44,345 nt of DNA from Pseudomonadota bacterium (GCA_029781795.1 JAKOWB010000269.1:1-44345); one strand, 5' to 3'. Positions 20,756 to 31,345 are shown, counted from the stretch's first letter. Notes: generated by a model from the letters alone, not told the origin. A program made the numbers and translations.

Positions 20756-21490
20756 GTGCAGCTCTTCGGACGCCCCTTCAAGCCGCGTCTCTGGCCGACG
20801 CTGATCGCCCTGCCGGCCTTCCTGGTGCTGATCGGGCTCGGCGCCTGGCAGCTCGAGCGCCTGTCCTGGAAGCAGGGGCTGATCGACGAGTTGACCCAGC
20901 GCATGGAGGCACCGCCGATCGCCATGCCGGAGGCCCCGGCCGATCCGGCCGCGCTCGAGTTCCGCCGCGTCACGCTGCGGGGCGAGTTCCTGCACGACAA
21001 GGAGCTCTATTTCCCGGACAAGACCTACAAGGGAACCCACGGCCTCTGGGTCGCTACGCCCTTCCGCCTGGACGACGGGCGCGTGGTCATCGTCAATCGC
21101 GGCTGGGTGCCGGACAAGTACGTGCTGCCGAAGACGCGCGAGCCCGGACTGCTGCAAGGGCAGGTCACGGTCGAGGGCATCCTGCGCCTGCCCGGCTGGA
21201 AGGGCTGGGACTCGATGAAGCCGGCCAACGATCCCGGCCGCAACGCCTGGTACTTCTTCGACCTGCCGGCGATGGCCGCGGCCGCCGGCCTCGCCAACGT
21301 CACCACCGACCTCTACGTCGAGGCGCTGGGCGACGAATCGACCGGCCTGCTGCCCATCGGTCTCGACCGCCATGTCGAGTTGCCGAACGACCATCTGCAG
21401 TACGCCATCACCTGGTTCGCCCTGGCGCTGGTGCTGCTGGGGATCTACATCGCCTTCCACCTGCGCAAGCCGGACCAGCCCGATGCCTGA
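20756..21490 (+). CDS. SURF1-family oxidase assembly protein
   Basis: 244-residue SURF1/Shy1 protein, which helps haem a insertion into oxidase subunit I. It has the expected layout of an N-terminal transmembrane helix (about 12-30), a large periplasmic domain with GTHGLWVATPF and VNRGWVP blocks, and a C-terminal helix (about 215-235) ending just before the basic tail. The start is GTG 20756. Its last codons overlap the next gene by 8 bases, so the M32 peptidase is probably translated from the same message. Confidence 0.93.
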   Translation: MQLFGRPFKPRLWPTLIALPAFLVLIGLGAWQLERLSWKQGLIDELTQRMEAPPIAMPEAPADPAALEFRRVTLRGEFLHDKELYFPDKTYKGTHGLWVATPFRLDDGRVVIVNRGWVPDKYVLPKTREPGLLQGQVTVEGILRLPGWKGWDSMKPANDPGRNAWYFFDLPAMAAAAGLANVTTDLYVEALGDESTGLLPIGLDRHVELPNDHLQYAITWFALALVLLGIYIAFHLRKPDQPDA

Positions 21491-22997
21491 CAGCGCGCCG
21501 CCGCCCGAGGCCTATCGCCGGCTGGAGGAGCGCTTCCGCCGCCTGGGCGCGCTGGGCGAAGCCGGCGCGATCCTGGGCTGGGACCTGGCGGTGATGATGC
21601 CGCCGGGCGGCGGCCCGGCGCGCGGCGAGCAGATCGCCGCGCTGGCGGTGACGCGGCATGACCTGCTGACCGATCCGCGCGTCGGCGAGTGGCTCGACCA
21701 GGCGGAGGCCGGCGCCAATGCGCTGGACGCCTGGCAGGGCGCCAACCTGCACGAGATGCGCCGCCTCTACCGCCATGCCACGGCGCTGGATGCGACCCTG
21801 GTGGAGGCCCTGGCCAAGGCCAGCCAGAGTTGCGAGGCGATCTGGCGCGAGGCGCGGGCGCGAAGCGACTTCGCCGCCGTGCTGCCGGCCCTGACCGAGG
21901 TGGTGCGCCTGACGCGCGAGAGTGCCGCGCGCAAGGCCGCGGTCCTGGGCTGCGGCCCCTACGACGCGCTGCTCGACGCCTTCGAGCCGGGCGGCAGGAT
22001 CGAGGTCATCAACACCATCTTCGACCGCCTGGCGGCCGAGCTGCCGGGCCTGCTGGCCGCGGTGCTGGAGAAGCAGCGCCGGGCGCCGGCGCCGCTGGTG
22101 CCGCCGGGGCCCTTCCCGGTGGCGGCGCAGGAGGCCCTGGGCCGCCGGCTGATGCGCCTGGTCGGCTTCGACTTCAACGCCGGGCGGCTCGACGTCTCGC
22201 TGCACCCCTTCTCGGGCGGCACGCCGGACGACGTGCGCATCACCACGCGCTACGAGACCGAGGACTTCACCCGCTCGCTGATGGGCGTGCTGCACGAGAC
22301 CGGCCACGCCATGTACGAGTTCGGCCTGCCGGCCGCCTGGCGCCGCCAGCCGGTCGGCGAGGCGCGCGGCATGACGCTGCACGAGTCGCAGTCGCTGCTG
22401 GTCGAGATGCAGGCCGCCCGCAGCCCCGAGTTCATCGCCTTCCTGGCGCCGCTGGCGGCCGCCGTCTTCGGCGGCAGCGGGCCGGCCTGGAGCGCGCAGA
22501 ACCTGACGCGCCTCTATCACAAGGTCGAACCCGGGTTCATCCGCGTCGACGCCGACGAGGTGACCTATCCGGCGCACGTCATCCTGCGCACCCGGCTGGA
22601 ACAGGCGATTCTCGGCGGCGACCTGCCGCTGGCCGACTTGCCGGGGGCCTGGAACGAGGGGCTGGCCGGGCTGCTCGGCATCCGCCCGCCGAACGATCGC
22701 CTGGGCTGCCTGCAGGACATCCACTGGTACGACGGCGCCTGGGGCTACTTCCCGACCTATACCCTGGGTGCCATGACCGCCGCCCAGCTCATGGCGGCGG
22801 CCCGCGCCGACCGGCCGGAGATCCCGGCGGCCCTGGCCGGCGGCGACTTCCGCCCGCTGATGGCCTGGCTGAGGGAGAAGGTCCACGCCAAGGCCTCCTC
22901 CGCCTCCAGCGATGCCATCGTCGCCGCGGCCACCGGCCGGCCACTCGACCCGGGGGTCTTCCTGGGACATCTGCGCCGCCGCTATCTGGGCGATTAG
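21483..22997 (+). CDS. M32 carboxypeptidase (thermostable carboxypeptidase 1 family)
   Basis: 504-residue zinc carboxypeptidase of family M32. The HExxH zinc motif is HETGH (His271-His275), and the downstream ESQSLLVEMQ block supplies the third ligand and is strongly conserved. Later segments VDADEVTYPAHVILRTRLEQ and GALGY-like DIHWYDGAWGYFPTYTLGAM are family landmarks. Cytoplasmic, no signal peptide. It is joined by an 8-base overlap to the SURF1 gene at the end of the cox cluster, an arrangement with no obvious functional logic. Confidence 0.95.
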   Translation: MPDSAPPPEAYRRLEERFRRLGALGEAGAILGWDLAVMMPPGGGPARGEQIAALAVTRHDLLTDPRVGEWLDQAEAGANALDAWQGANLHEMRRLYRHATALDATLVEALAKASQSCEAIWREARARSDFAAVLPALTEVVRLTRESAARKAAVLGCGPYDALLDAFEPGGRIEVINTIFDRLAAELPGLLAAVLEKQRRAPAPLVPPGPFPVAAQEALGRRLMRLVGFDFNAGRLDVSLHPFSGGTPDDVRITTRYETEDFTRSLMGVLHETGHAMYEFGLPAAWRRQPVGEARGMTLHESQSLLVEMQAARSPEFIAFLAPLAAAVFGGSGPAWSAQNLTRLYHKVEPGFIRVDADEVTYPAHVILRTRLEQAILGGDLPLADLPGAWNEGLAGLLGIRPPNDRLGCLQDIHWYDGAWGYFPTYTLGAMTAAQLMAAARADRPEIPAALAGGDFRPLMAWLREKVHAKASSASSDAIVAAATGRPLDPGVFLGHLRRRYLGD

Positions 22998-23044
22998 CGA
23001 CCGAATACTTGCCTGTGGCGGCGTCAGGGCCCAGATTCGAGGCC

Positions 23045-23707
23045 ATGGCACCGAAAACCAACCCCGGGAAGGCGAATCCCGGCCGCAAGCTGACCGCCGC
23101 GGCCATGGAATTGGCAGCCCTCCGCCCCTGGCACGAGATCACCTGGCGCGAGATCGCCTCGGCCGCGGGCCTCACCCTCGACCAGGCCTACGAGCTGGCG
23201 CCCAGCAAGGCGGCGATCCTCGACCTGTTGGCCCGGCAGGCCGATCAGGCCGTGCTGGCCGCGCCGGTCGCGGCGGAGGAGGGCAGCGCCCGCGACCGCC
23301 TGTTCGACGTGGTCATGCGGCGCTTCGATGCGCTGAAGCCCTATCGCGCCGGCTTGGCCTCGGTCGCCGCCAGCGCCGGGCGGGAGCCGGGGACGCTGCT
23401 GGCCGGGCTCTGCGGCCTCGGCCGCGCCAGCCGCGCCCTGCTGATCGCCGCCGCCATCCCCACCGAGGGTCTGGCCGGCACCCTGCGGGTCAAGGGTCTG
23501 GCCGCGCTCTGGCTCTCGGCCATGCGCAAGTTCCTGGCGGACGAGAGCGAGGACCTCGCGGCCACCATGGCCGCGGTGGACAAGGGCCTGGCCCGTGCCG
23601 AGGGCTTGATCGGGCGCTTCAGCCCGCGCCGCAAGGCGCAGGAACCGGTCCACGACAGCGGACCGGACGAGCCTTCGCCCACCGGCCCCGAGCCGCAGCC
23701 GCTTTAG
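23045..23707 (+). CDS. TetR/COQ9-like protein
   Basis: 220-residue protein with an N-terminal TetR-type helix-turn-helix (about 18-60: ITWREIASAAGLTLDQAYELAPSKAAILDLLA) and a helical C-terminal domain ending LWLSAMRKFLADESEDLAATMAAVDKGLARAEGLI. This C-terminal pattern recurs in TetR-like proteins of alphaproteobacteria and faintly resembles COQ9, a lipid-binding ubiquinone-synthesis protein with TetR fold; I cannot decide between the two. The last ~30 residues are polar and disordered. It starts 47 bases after the M32 gene. Confidence 0.6.
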   Translation: MAPKTNPGKANPGRKLTAAAMELAALRPWHEITWREIASAAGLTLDQAYELAPSKAAILDLLARQADQAVLAAPVAAEEGSARDRLFDVVMRRFDALKPYRAGLASVAASAGREPGTLLAGLCGLGRASRALLIAAAIPTEGLAGTLRVKGLAALWLSAMRKFLADESEDLAATMAAVDKGLARAEGLIGRFSPRRKAQEPVHDSGPDEPSPTGPEPQPL

Positions 23708-23759
23708 ACGGCGGGCCGAATCCGCTAGGGTCCCGCCCCTTGAACGGAGGGACCCCCCG

Positions 23760-24119
23760 ATGAGCGAGAGCGCGGCGCCGGCCGAGACCATCAGCTTCGA
23801 CGACTTCCTGAAGGTCGACGTGCGCGTCGGCACCATCGTCGCCGTCGAGCCCTATCCCGAGGCGCGCAAGCCGGCCTACAAGCTGACCGTCGACTTCGGC
23901 CAGCCGATCGGCACCCGCCGCTCCTCGGCGCAGATCGTCAGGCACTACACGCCCGAGACGCTGATGGGGCGGCAGGTGCTGGCGGTGGTGAACTTCCCGA
24001 AGAAGCAGATCGGCAAGTTCCTGTCCGAGATCCTGGTGCTGGGCGTGCCCGACGGCGAAGGCAACGTGGTGCTGATCGGCCCCGGCCAAGCCGTGCCGAA
24101 CGGCGGGCGCCTCTACTGA
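23760..24119 (+). CDS. csaA: CsaA-like tRNA-binding-domain protein
   Basis: 119-residue protein consisting of a single OB-fold tRNA-binding domain. Segments FLKVDVRVGTIVAVEPYPEARKPAYKL, TRRSSAQIV and GPGQAVPNGGRLY match CsaA, which dimerises and has chaperone-like activity; the same domain is fused to MetRS and PheRS in many bacteria. ATG 23760 has an ACGGAGGGA ribosome-binding site. The gene is monocistronic or the end of the previous run. Confidence 0.92.
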   Translation: MSESAAPAETISFDDFLKVDVRVGTIVAVEPYPEARKPAYKLTVDFGQPIGTRRSSAQIVRHYTPETLMGRQVLAVVNFPKKQIGKFLSEILVLGVPDGEGNVVLIGPGQAVPNGGRLY

Positions 24120-24228
24120 CCCGTCCGGCCGCGTAACGAAACCGTCACGCAGGCGTCACGAAAACCATCGGCCTCGTTGCCTAGCGTCCATCCGGCGGGT
24201 GCCGACGTCGGCCCCGCGGGGAGGGGCC

Positions 24229-24555
24229 ATGGGTGCGGAAGCCTCGCTGTCCTGGTGGTACCGCGTGCTGCGCAGCGCGCTGTCCGAGAAGCTGCCCGAC
24301 CTCACCACCCGCCAGCTCGCCCTGCTGCTGCACGTCGGCCTGACCGGCGGCCCTCATACCGTGCGCGGCCTGGCCGAGGTGCTGGGCTTCTCCAAGCCGG
24401 CGGTGACCCGGGCGCTGGACCGCCTGACCGCTCTCGGCTGGCTGGAGCGCACGCGCGACCAGCGCGACCGGCGCAGCGTCCTGGTCAGCATCACCGACCA
24501 GGGCCGCGGCTTCCTGCAGGATCTCGGCAGGCTGGTCAGCGACGCGGCGGCCTGA
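24229..24555 (+). CDS. MarR-family transcriptional regulator
   Basis: 108-residue winged-helix protein. The helix-turn-helix (VRGLAEVLGFSKPAVTRALDRLTALGWLERTRDQRDRRSVLV) with the D-R-R wing is typical of MarR; the protein is short, lacking much of the usual C-terminal dimerisation helix. ATG 24229 is preceded by GGGGAGGGG; an in-frame start 30 bases upstream lacks one. Its stop lies 3 bases from the stop of the convergent hydroxyacid dehydrogenase. Target unknown. Confidence 0.85.
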   Translation: MGAEASLSWWYRVLRSALSEKLPDLTTRQLALLLHVGLTGGPHTVRGLAEVLGFSKPAVTRALDRLTALGWLERTRDQRDRRSVLVSITDQGRGFLQDLGRLVSDAAA

Positions 24556-24558
24556 TCC

Positions 24559-25488
24559 TCAATACTGCCGCGACAGGTCCACCACGTTCTGCATCGGCTG
24601 ACCGGCCTCGAAGCGGCGGATATTGGCGACGACCGAGGCCACGGCCGTCGGCGCCATGGTCATGGCGGCGACGTGCGGCGTGGCGATGATGCGCGGATGC
24701 TTCCACAGCGGCCCGCCGGCGGCACCGGGCTCCTGCTGGTAGACGTCGAGCGAGGCACCGGAGAGCTGGCCCGAATCCAGCGCGGCGAGCAGCGCCGTCT
24801 CGTCCTGGTGGCCGCCGCGTCCGGCGTTGATCAGCGCCGCGCCCCTGGGCAGGCGGCTGAAGAGATCGGCGTTCAGCAGGCCGCGCGTGCCGTCGGTCAG
24901 CGGCAGCAGGCAGACCAGGATCTCGGCGCGGGGCAGCAGCGCCTTCAGGCCCTCGGCCCCGTGGAAGCACTCGACGCCCGGCAGTTCCTTGGGCGTGCGG
25001 CTCCAGCCCAGGCGCTTGAAGCCGAAGACGCCCAGCTTCTTCAGCGCGTCCTGCCCCATCTCGCCCATGCCCAGCACGGCGACCGTGCGCTGGTCGGCGG
25101 CGATCTGCTGGATCTCCTCCCACTTCCCTGCCTGCTGCTGCAGGCGATAGTCGATCATGAAGCGGTGGTGCAGCAGCACCGACATGACGACGTACTCGCT
25201 CATGCCGGCGGTCAGGCCGTCCTCCACCATGCGCACCAGCGGCAGGTGGCGGGGCAGCTCGGGGTCGCGCAGCAGGTGGTCGATACCGGCGCCGACCGAG
25301 AAGACCACCTTGAGGTTCGGCAGGGTCGCCAGCAGTCCCGGCGGGGGCTGCCACAGCAGCGCGTACTCGATGTCTTCGCGCCGGCCCAGCTCGGGATAGG
25401 TCCGCACTTCCAGTTCCGGCGCCTGGGCGTGGAAGGCGTCGTACCAGAGGGTCAGGCGCGTGGCGTCGGACTTCAGCAGCAGGGCCAT
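24559..25488 (-). CDS. ghrA: D-2-hydroxyacid dehydrogenase, glyoxylate/hydroxypyruvate reductase A type
   Basis: 309-residue NAD(P)-dependent dehydrogenase of the GhrA group, reducing glyoxylate and hydroxypyruvate. The Rossmann motif VAVLGMGEMG is present, the catalytic Arg is in the NAGRGGHQDE segment and the catalytic His in IATPHVAAMT. The N-terminal part (LLKSDATRLTLWYDAF, YALLWQPPPGLL) also fits GhrA. Downstream of yejF by 34 bases on the same strand, so possibly co-transcribed with the transporter; the metabolic link is not obvious. Confidence 0.88.
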   Translation of the reverse strand: MALLLKSDATRLTLWYDAFHAQAPELEVRTYPELGRREDIEYALLWQPPPGLLATLPNLKVVFSVGAGIDHLLRDPELPRHLPLVRMVEDGLTAGMSEYVVMSVLLHHRFMIDYRLQQQAGKWEEIQQIAADQRTVAVLGMGEMGQDALKKLGVFGFKRLGWSRTPKELPGVECFHGAEGLKALLPRAEILVCLLPLTDGTRGLLNADLFSRLPRGAALINAGRGGHQDETALLAALDSGQLSGASLDVYQQEPGAAGGPLWKHPRIIATPHVAAMTMAPTAVASVVANIRRFEAGQPMQNVVDLSRQY

Positions 25489-25522
25489 GGGATACCTCGC
25501 GGGGCGGTCGGTCGGGTGACGC

Positions 25523-27154
25523 TCAGGCGGCGGCTACAGGTTCGTCGATGACGACGTCCAACGCCGCTTTCAGCAGGGCCTGGGTATAGGGTTGCTGCGG
25601 CGCGCGGAACAGGGCCTCGGCCTCGCCCTGCTCGACCACCTTGCCGTCCTTCAGCACCAGCACCTGGTGCGCCATGGCGCGGACCACGCGCAGGTCGTGG
25701 CTGATGAAGAGATAGCCCAGGTCGTGCTTGCGCTGCAGCTCGCGCAGCAGCTCGACGATCTGCGCCTGCACCGACATGTCCAGCGCCGAGGTCGGCTCGT
25801 CCAGCACGACGAAGGCGGGCTTCAGGATCATGGCGCGGGCGATGGCGATGCGCTGGCGCTGCCCGCCCGAGAACTCGTGCGGGTAGCGCTCGGCCATGGC
25901 CGGGTCGAGGTTCACTTCCTTGAGCGCGGCGGCGATGCGCTGCGCCCGCTCGGCGGCGCCGATCTCAGGCTCGTGGATGGTCAGGCCCTCGGCGATGATG
26001 TCGCCGATGGTGAGGCGCGGCGAGAGCGAGCCATAGGGGTCCTGGAACACCACCTGCAGCTCGCTGCGCAGCGGTCGCAGCTCCTTGGCCGAGAGCTCGT
26101 CGATGCGGCGGCTCTGGAACACCACCGGCCCCTTCGCCTCGGGCACTAGGCGCAGCAGCGCGAAGCCCAGGGTCGACTTGCCGGAGCCCGACTCGCCGAC
26201 CACGCCAACGGTCTCGCCGGCGCGTACCTTCAGGCTGACGCCGTCGACCGCGCGGACATGGTCGACCGTGCGCTTCAGCACGCCGCGCTTGATCGGGAAG
26301 TGGACCTTGAGGTCCGTGGTCTCGATCAGCGTCGCCGCGCCGGCCTCCACCGGCTCGGGCCGGCCCTTGGGCTCGGCCGCCAGCAGCTTCCGGGTATAGG
26401 CGTGCCGCGGCTGCTCGAAGACCTGCTGCGTCTCGCCGGTCTCGACGATCTCGCCCTGGGTCATCACCGCGACGCGGTCGGCCATGCGGCGCACCACGGT
26501 CAGGTCGTGGGTGATCAGCAGCAGCGCCATGCCGAGCTGGCGCTGCAGGCGCTTCAGCAGGCCCAGCACCTGCGCCTGGATGGTGACGTCGAGGGCAGTG
26601 GTCGGCTCGTCGGCGATCAGCACGTCGGGCTCGTTGGCCAGCGCCATGGCGATCATCACGCGCTGCCGCTGTCCGCCCGAAAGCTGGTGCGGATAGGCGT
26701 CGAGGCGCTTCTCCGGGTCGCGGATGCCGACCAGGCGCAGCAGCTCCAGCACGCGCTTGGCGGCCTCGGCCTTGCCCATGCCCTTGTGGATCAGCAGCAC
26801 CTCGCTCACCTGCTTGCGGATCGTGTGCAGCGGGTTCAGCGAGGTCATGGGCTCCTGGAAGATCATGGCGATGCGATTGCCGCGGATCTGCCGCAGCACA
26901 GCTTCCTTCGCCCCGACCAGCTCCTGGCCCTGGTAGGTGATGGAGGAGCCGGCCCCGTGCTTCGCCGCCGGATAGGGCAGCAATTGCAGGATCGACAGCG
27001 CGGTGACCGACTTGCCGGAGCCCGACTCGCCGACCAGCGCCAGGGTCTCGCCCCTGGCCAGGTCGAAGGAGACGCCCCTGACCGCCTGCACGGCGCTCTT
27101 GCCCTGGCCGAAGGCCACGGTCAGGTCGCGCACCTGGATCAGCGTCTCGCCCAT
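25523..27154 (-). CDS. yejF: Peptide ABC transporter, dual ATP-binding protein YejF
   Basis: 543-residue protein with two complete ABC ATPase domains in tandem. Domain 1 has Walker A GESGSGKS (42-49), Walker B and the signature LSGGQRQR; domain 2 repeats GESGSGKS (around residue 315) and FSGGQRQR with DEPTSALD. This is the layout of YejF, energising uptake of peptides (microcin C, antimicrobial peptides) through YejBE. I chose ATG 27154 with GAGGAGGGGGG just upstream; an ATG at 27178 overlapping the yejE stop (ATGA) is also possible. Last transporter gene of the run. Confidence 0.93.
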   Translation of the reverse strand: MGETLIQVRDLTVAFGQGKSAVQAVRGVSFDLARGETLALVGESGSGKSVTALSILQLLPYPAAKHGAGSSITYQGQELVGAKEAVLRQIRGNRIAMIFQEPMTSLNPLHTIRKQVSEVLLIHKGMGKAEAAKRVLELLRLVGIRDPEKRLDAYPHQLSGGQRQRVMIAMALANEPDVLIADEPTTALDVTIQAQVLGLLKRLQRQLGMALLLITHDLTVVRRMADRVAVMTQGEIVETGETQQVFEQPRHAYTRKLLAAEPKGRPEPVEAGAATLIETTDLKVHFPIKRGVLKRTVDHVRAVDGVSLKVRAGETVGVVGESGSGKSTLGFALLRLVPEAKGPVVFQSRRIDELSAKELRPLRSELQVVFQDPYGSLSPRLTIGDIIAEGLTIHEPEIGAAERAQRIAAALKEVNLDPAMAERYPHEFSGGQRQRIAIARAMILKPAFVVLDEPTSALDMSVQAQIVELLRELQRKHDLGYLFISHDLRVVRAMAHQVLVLKDGKVVEQGEAEALFRAPQQPYTQALLKAALDVVIDEPVAAA

Positions 27155-27174
27155 GCCCCCCTCCTCGCCCGCCA

Positions 27175-28251
27175 TCATGCCCGACTCCCGGGCGCCTTGC
27201 GCGGGTCGAAGGCATCGCGCACCGCCTCGCCGATGAAGATCAGCAGCGTCAGCATGATGGCGATGGTGAAGAAGCCGGTCAGGCCGAGCCAGGGCGCCTG
27301 CAGGTTCGAGGTGCCCTGGGCCAGCAGCTCGCCCAGCGAGGCCGAGCCCGGCGGCAGGCCGACCCCGAGGAAGTCGAGCGAGGTCAGGATCGTCACCGAC
27401 CCGGCCAGGGTGAAGGGCAGGAAGGTCATGGTCGAGACCATGGCGTTGGGCAGCACGTGGCGCCACATAATGGCGAGGTCGCGCGCGCCCAGCGCACGGG
27501 CGGCGCGGACATAGTCGAAGTTGCGGGCGCGCAGGAACTCGGCCCGCACCACGCCGACGAAGCTCATCCAGCCGAACAGCACGGTGACCGCCAGCAGCCA
27601 CCAGAAGTTCGGCTCCACCAGGCTGGCCAGGATGATCAGCAGGAAGAAGACCGGCAGGCCGGACCAGATCTCGATGAAACGCTGGCCCAGCAGATCGATC
27701 CAGCCGCCGAAATAGCCCTGGAAGGCGCCCACGGCGACGCCGATGGCGGCCGAGACGGCGGTCAGCGCGAAGCCGAAGAGCACCGAGATGCGGAAGCCGT
27801 AGATCAGGCGCGCCAGCACGTCGCGCGCCTGGTCGTCGGTGCCCAGCCAGTGCTTGGCGTCGGGCGGCGAGGGGGCCGGCTGCGGCAGGTCCCAGGCCAC
27901 GGTACGGTGGTCATAGGGGATCAGCGGCTCGAGCATGAAGCCGTGGTCGGCGATCAGCTTGCGCACGTAGGGATCGGTATAGTCCGCCGCCGTCTCGAAC
28001 TCGCCGCCGAATGTGGTCTCGGGATAGGTGTTGAGGATCGGCAGGTAGAGGCCGCCGTCGTACCAGACCAGGATCGGCCGGTCGTTCGCCAGGAACTCGG
28101 CGAAGAGCGTCAGCAGCAGCAGCACGCCGAAGATCCAGAAGGAAACCCAGCCGCGGCGGTGCGCCTTGAAGCGCTGCAGGCGGCTGCGGGTGATCGGCGA
28201 GAGGCCGCGGCGGCGGGCCGGCAGGGTGGGGGCGAGGGTCGCGTCGGTCAT
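27175..28251 (-). CDS. yejE: Peptide ABC transporter permease YejE
   Basis: 358-residue permease of the OppC/DppC class. The N-terminus carries a helix at about 38-55, then a periplasmic stretch with YETTFGG-like and GHWLGTDDQARDV motifs typical of YejE, then five hydrophobic helices. The cytoplasmic EAA loop ARALGARDLAIMWRHVLPN is intact. YejE differs from OppC in its long first periplasmic loop, which is seen here (about 60-150). It starts 10 bases after yejB. Confidence 0.94.
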   Translation of the reverse strand: MTDATLAPTLPARRRGLSPITRSRLQRFKAHRRGWVSFWIFGVLLLLTLFAEFLANDRPILVWYDGGLYLPILNTYPETTFGGEFETAADYTDPYVRKLIADHGFMLEPLIPYDHRTVAWDLPQPAPSPPDAKHWLGTDDQARDVLARLIYGFRISVLFGFALTAVSAAIGVAVGAFQGYFGGWIDLLGQRFIEIWSGLPVFFLLIILASLVEPNFWWLLAVTVLFGWMSFVGVVRAEFLRARNFDYVRAARALGARDLAIMWRHVLPNAMVSTMTFLPFTLAGSVTILTSLDFLGVGLPPGSASLGELLAQGTSNLQAPWLGLTGFFTIAIMLTLLIFIGEAVRDAFDPRKAPGSRA

Positions 28252-28261
28252 GGCCCGGCCC

Positions 28262-29344
28262 TCAGCCCCGCTTCTCGAAGTCGATGCGCGGGTCGACCAG
28301 GGTATAGGTCAGGTCGCCGACGATGTTGAGCAGCAGGCCGATCAGCGAGAAGAAGTAGAGCGTGCCGAACATCACCGGGAAGTCGCGCCGGATCACCGCC
28401 TCGTAGCCGAGCAGTCCCAGGCCGTCGAGCGAGAAGATGATCTCGATCAGCAGCGCGCCGGTGAAGAGCACGCCGATGAAAGCGGCCGGGAAACCGGCGA
28501 TGACGATCAGCATGGCGTTGCGGAAGACGTGGCCGTAGAGCACGCGCCGCTCGGTCAGGCCCTTGGCCCTGGCGGTGATCACGTACTGCATGCGCAGCTG
28601 GTCGATGAAGGAGTTCTTGGTCAGCATCGCCAGGCTGGCGAAGCTGCCGATCACCATGGCGGCCACCGGCAGCACCATGTGCCAGAGGTAGTCGAGGATC
28701 TGCTGGCCCAGCGGCAGGCTGGACCAGTCCTCGCTGACCAGGCCGCCGAGCGGGAACCACTGCCAGTAGCTGCCGCCGGCGAAGAGCACCAGCAGCAGGA
28801 CGGCGAAGAGGTAGCCGGGGATCGCCGTGCCGATGGCCAGCGCCGCCGAGGTCCAGATGTCGAACCTGCTGCCGTCGCGGATGGCCTTGCGGATGCCGAG
28901 CGGGATGGAGATGAGATAGACCAGCAGCGTGGTCCAGACGCCGAGCGAGATGGAGACCGGCATCTTCTCGATCACCAGGTTGGCCACGCGCTCGTCGCGG
29001 AAGAAGGACTCGCCGAAGTCGAACACGGCGTAGTCGCCCAGCATCTTGAAGAAGCGCTCGAACAGCGGTTTGTCGAAGCCGTACTGCTTCTCCAGCTCGG
29101 CGATGTACTCCGGCAGCAGGCCCTGGCGCCCGCGATAGCCGCCCTGGCCTGTGTCGCCGGTGTTGATGTCGCTGCCGCTGCGGGTGATCTGGTCGGTCGC
29201 CTGGCCGCCGGGCTGGGTCAGCTGCGCGATCATCTGCTCGATCGGCCCGCCGGGCGCGGCCTGCACGATCAGGAAGTTGATCAGCATGATGCCGAACAGC
29301 GTCGGCACGATCAGGAAGAGGCGGCGCACCAGATAGGCGAACAT
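28262..29344 (-). CDS. yejB: Peptide ABC transporter permease YejB
   Basis: 360-residue permease of the OppB/DppB class. An N-terminal helix ([27 protein letters not shown]) is followed by a long periplasmic loop with the acidic/Gly-rich stretch [19 protein letters not shown] and [15 protein letters not shown], typical of YejB, then five helices and the EAA loop [19 protein letters not shown]. The ATG overlaps the stop of yejA by one base (TGATG), so it is translationally coupled. Confidence 0.94.
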   Translation of the reverse strand: MFAYLVRRLFLIVPTLFGIMLINFLIVQAAPGGPIEQMIAQLTQPGGQATDQITRSGSDINTGDTGQGGYRGRQGLLPEYIAELEKQYGFDKPLFERFFKMLGDYAVFDFGESFFRDERVANLVIEKMPVSISLGVWTTLLVYLISIPLGIRKAIRDGSRFDIWTSAALAIGTAIPGYLFAVLLLVLFAGGSYWQWFPLGGLVSEDWSSLPLGQQILDYLWHMVLPVAAMVIGSFASLAMLTKNSFIDQLRMQYVITARAKGLTERRVLYGHVFRNAMLIVIAGFPAAFIGVLFTGALLIEIIFSLDGLGLLGYEAVIRRDFPVMFGTLYFFSLIGLLLNIVGDLTYTLVDPRIDFEKRG

Positions 29345-31269
29345 CAGTCGGCGCCCTCCTCGGGTGGCTGGTCGGCGCCCTTCTGGCCCCCCTTGCTCTG
29401 CAGGGCCGCCGCCTTGGCGCTGTCGTACCACCAGGTGTCGAGCGAGAGGCCCTGCAGCGGCACCACGGCCGGGCGGCCGAACTTGTTCCAGCTCAGCAGG
29501 CGGACGTAAGGCGAGCCCCATTGCGGGATGCCGTAGTGGCCCCAGAGCAGCACGCGGTCCAGCGCGCGCGTCCGGTAGACCAGGCTGTCGCGGTCGGGCG
29601 CGGCGATCACCATCTCGACCAGCTCGTCCACCACCGGGTCCTTGACGCCGGGGTAGTTGTAGCCGCCGGTCTCGTCCGCCGCCTGCGAGGACCAGTAGCT
29701 GCGCTGCTCGTTGCCGGGCGACAGCGACTGGCCGATGCCGCCGACGATCATGTCGAAGTCGAAGGAGCGCAGGCGGTTGATGTACTGCGAGGAATCCACC
29801 GTGCGCAGGCGCGCCTCGACGCCGAGCCGTCCCAGGTTGCGGATGAAGGGCAGCACCAGGCGCTCGAACTGCGGGCTGCGCAGCAGGATCTCGAAGCGCA
29901 TCGGCTCGCCGGTCGTGGCATTCACCAGCTTCAGGTCGCGCACCACCCAGCCGGCTTCGGCCAGGATGGCGAAGGCCTTGGCCAGGTTCTCGCGCGGCCA
30001 GCCGCTGCCGTCGGTCTTGGGCGGCGTGTAGACCTCGGTGAAGACCTCGGCCGGCACCCGCCCGCGGAAGGGCTCCAGGATCGCCAGCTCGGGACCCTCG
30101 GGCAGGCCGCTGCTGGCCAGCTCGGTCGGGAAGAAGTAGCTGTTCGGCCGCACGTAGAGGCCGTTGAACAGGTTCTTGTTGGTCCACTCGAAGTCGAAGG
30201 CGTGCGCCAGCGCCCAGCGCACCCGGCGGTCGCTGAAGATCGCCCGGCGCGTGTTGTAGGTGAAGTTCTGCATCCCGCCCGAGGCGTGATTCTCGAACTG
30301 CTCCTTCAGCAGGCGGCCGTCGCGCACCTGCGGGATGTCGTACTCGGTCGCCCAGGCCTTGGCCTGGTTCTCCTGCATCACGTCGATGGCGCCGGCCTTG
30401 AGCGCCTGGCGCTGCACCAGGGCGTCGCGATAGACCTCGAAGCGCAGCTCGTCGAAATTGTTCTGCCCGCGGTTGACCGGCAGGTCGCGGCCCCACCAGT
30501 CCTCGACCCGCTGGTACTCGACGAAGCGGCCGGCCTCGAAGCGCTTGACCCGGTAGGGGCCGGAGCCGAGCGGCGGCTCCAGCGTGGTGTCGCCGATCTC
30601 GCGGCCGTTGCTGGTCCACCAGTGCTTCGGCAGCACCGGCACCTGGCCCAGGATCAGCGGCAACTCGCGGTTCTCGCCGGGATGGAAGACAAAGCGCACG
30701 GCGCGCTCGCCGACCTGGTCCACGCTGGCGACGCTGGCGTAGTAGAAGCGCAGGTAGGGCGCGCCCTTCTCCAGCAGGCTCTGGAAGGTCCAGATCACGT
30801 CGTCGACCGTCACCGGCTGGCCGTCGTGCCAGCGCGCCGCCGGGTTCATGTGGAAGATCGCGCCCGAGCGGTCCTCGGGGTACTCGATCTCCTCGGCCAG
30901 CAGGCCGTACTCGCTGAAGGGCTCGTCCTGGCTGCCGACCATCAGCGTCTCGGTGACGAAGCCGATACCCGGCGCCGGGTCGCCCTTGGCGATGAAGGCG
31001 TTGAAGCTGTCGAAGGGTCCGACGTCGGATTGCACCAGGCGCCCGCCCTTGGGCGCGGACGGATTGACATAGTCGAAGTGGTCGAAGCCGGCCGGGTACT
31101 TCAGGTCGCCGTGCATGGCGATGGCGTGGGCCCGGATGATCGGCGAGGGTGGCGTGGCACCCTCGGCCGCCGCGGCGCCTTCAGCCGCCACCTCGTCCGC
31201 CCGGCCGAGGCGGGGCAGCAGCGGCAGCGCGGCGAGGCCGAAGAGGACGGGTCGGCGGGCGAACTTCAT
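29344..31269 (-). CDS. yejA: Peptide ABC transporter substrate-binding protein YejA
   Basis: 641-residue SBP family 5 protein that captures peptides in the periplasm. The N-terminus has a twin-arginine-like stretch ([19 protein letters not shown]) and a hydrophobic core, so export by Tat is possible but Sec cannot be excluded. Later blocks [47 protein letters not shown] and [14 protein letters not shown] are typical of YejA-type proteins. First of the yejABEF run; the HisN-type gene ends 76 bases upstream. Confidence 0.92.
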   Translation of the reverse strand: MKFARRPVLFGLAALPLLPRLGRADEVAAEGAAAAEGATPPSPIIRAHAIAMHGDLKYPAGFDHFDYVNPSAPKGGRLVQSDVGPFDSFNAFIAKGDPAPGIGFVTETLMVGSQDEPFSEYGLLAEEIEYPEDRSGAIFHMNPAARWHDGQPVTVDDVIWTFQSLLEKGAPYLRFYYASVASVDQVGERAVRFVFHPGENRELPLILGQVPVLPKHWWTSNGREIGDTTLEPPLGSGPYRVKRFEAGRFVEYQRVEDWWGRDLPVNRGQNNFDELRFEVYRDALVQRQALKAGAIDVMQENQAKAWATEYDIPQVRDGRLLKEQFENHASGGMQNFTYNTRRAIFSDRRVRWALAHAFDFEWTNKNLFNGLYVRPNSYFFPTELASSGLPEGPELAILEPFRGRVPAEVFTEVYTPPKTDGSGWPRENLAKAFAILAEAGWVVRDLKLVNATTGEPMRFEILLRSPQFERLVLPFIRNLGRLGVEARLRTVDSSQYINRLRSFDFDMIVGGIGQSLSPGNEQRSYWSSQAADETGGYNYPGVKDPVVDELVEMVIAAPDRDSLVYRTRALDRVLLWGHYGIPQWGSPYVRLLSWNKFGRPAVVPLQGLSLDTWWYDSAKAAALQSKGGQKGADQPPEEGAD

Positions 31270-31345
31270 CGTCGGTAAGCCAAGGGCAGAAGGCCGGTGC
31301 TGTAAAGGGGCGGCGCCGACAAATCTTCGCCCCGCTTTGTGGCCA

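Noticed and set aside
28166-29509. Long plus-strand frame opposite yejB and yejE
   Set aside because: Antisense to two clear permeases; Glu/Asp/His/Gln-rich translation without family resemblance.
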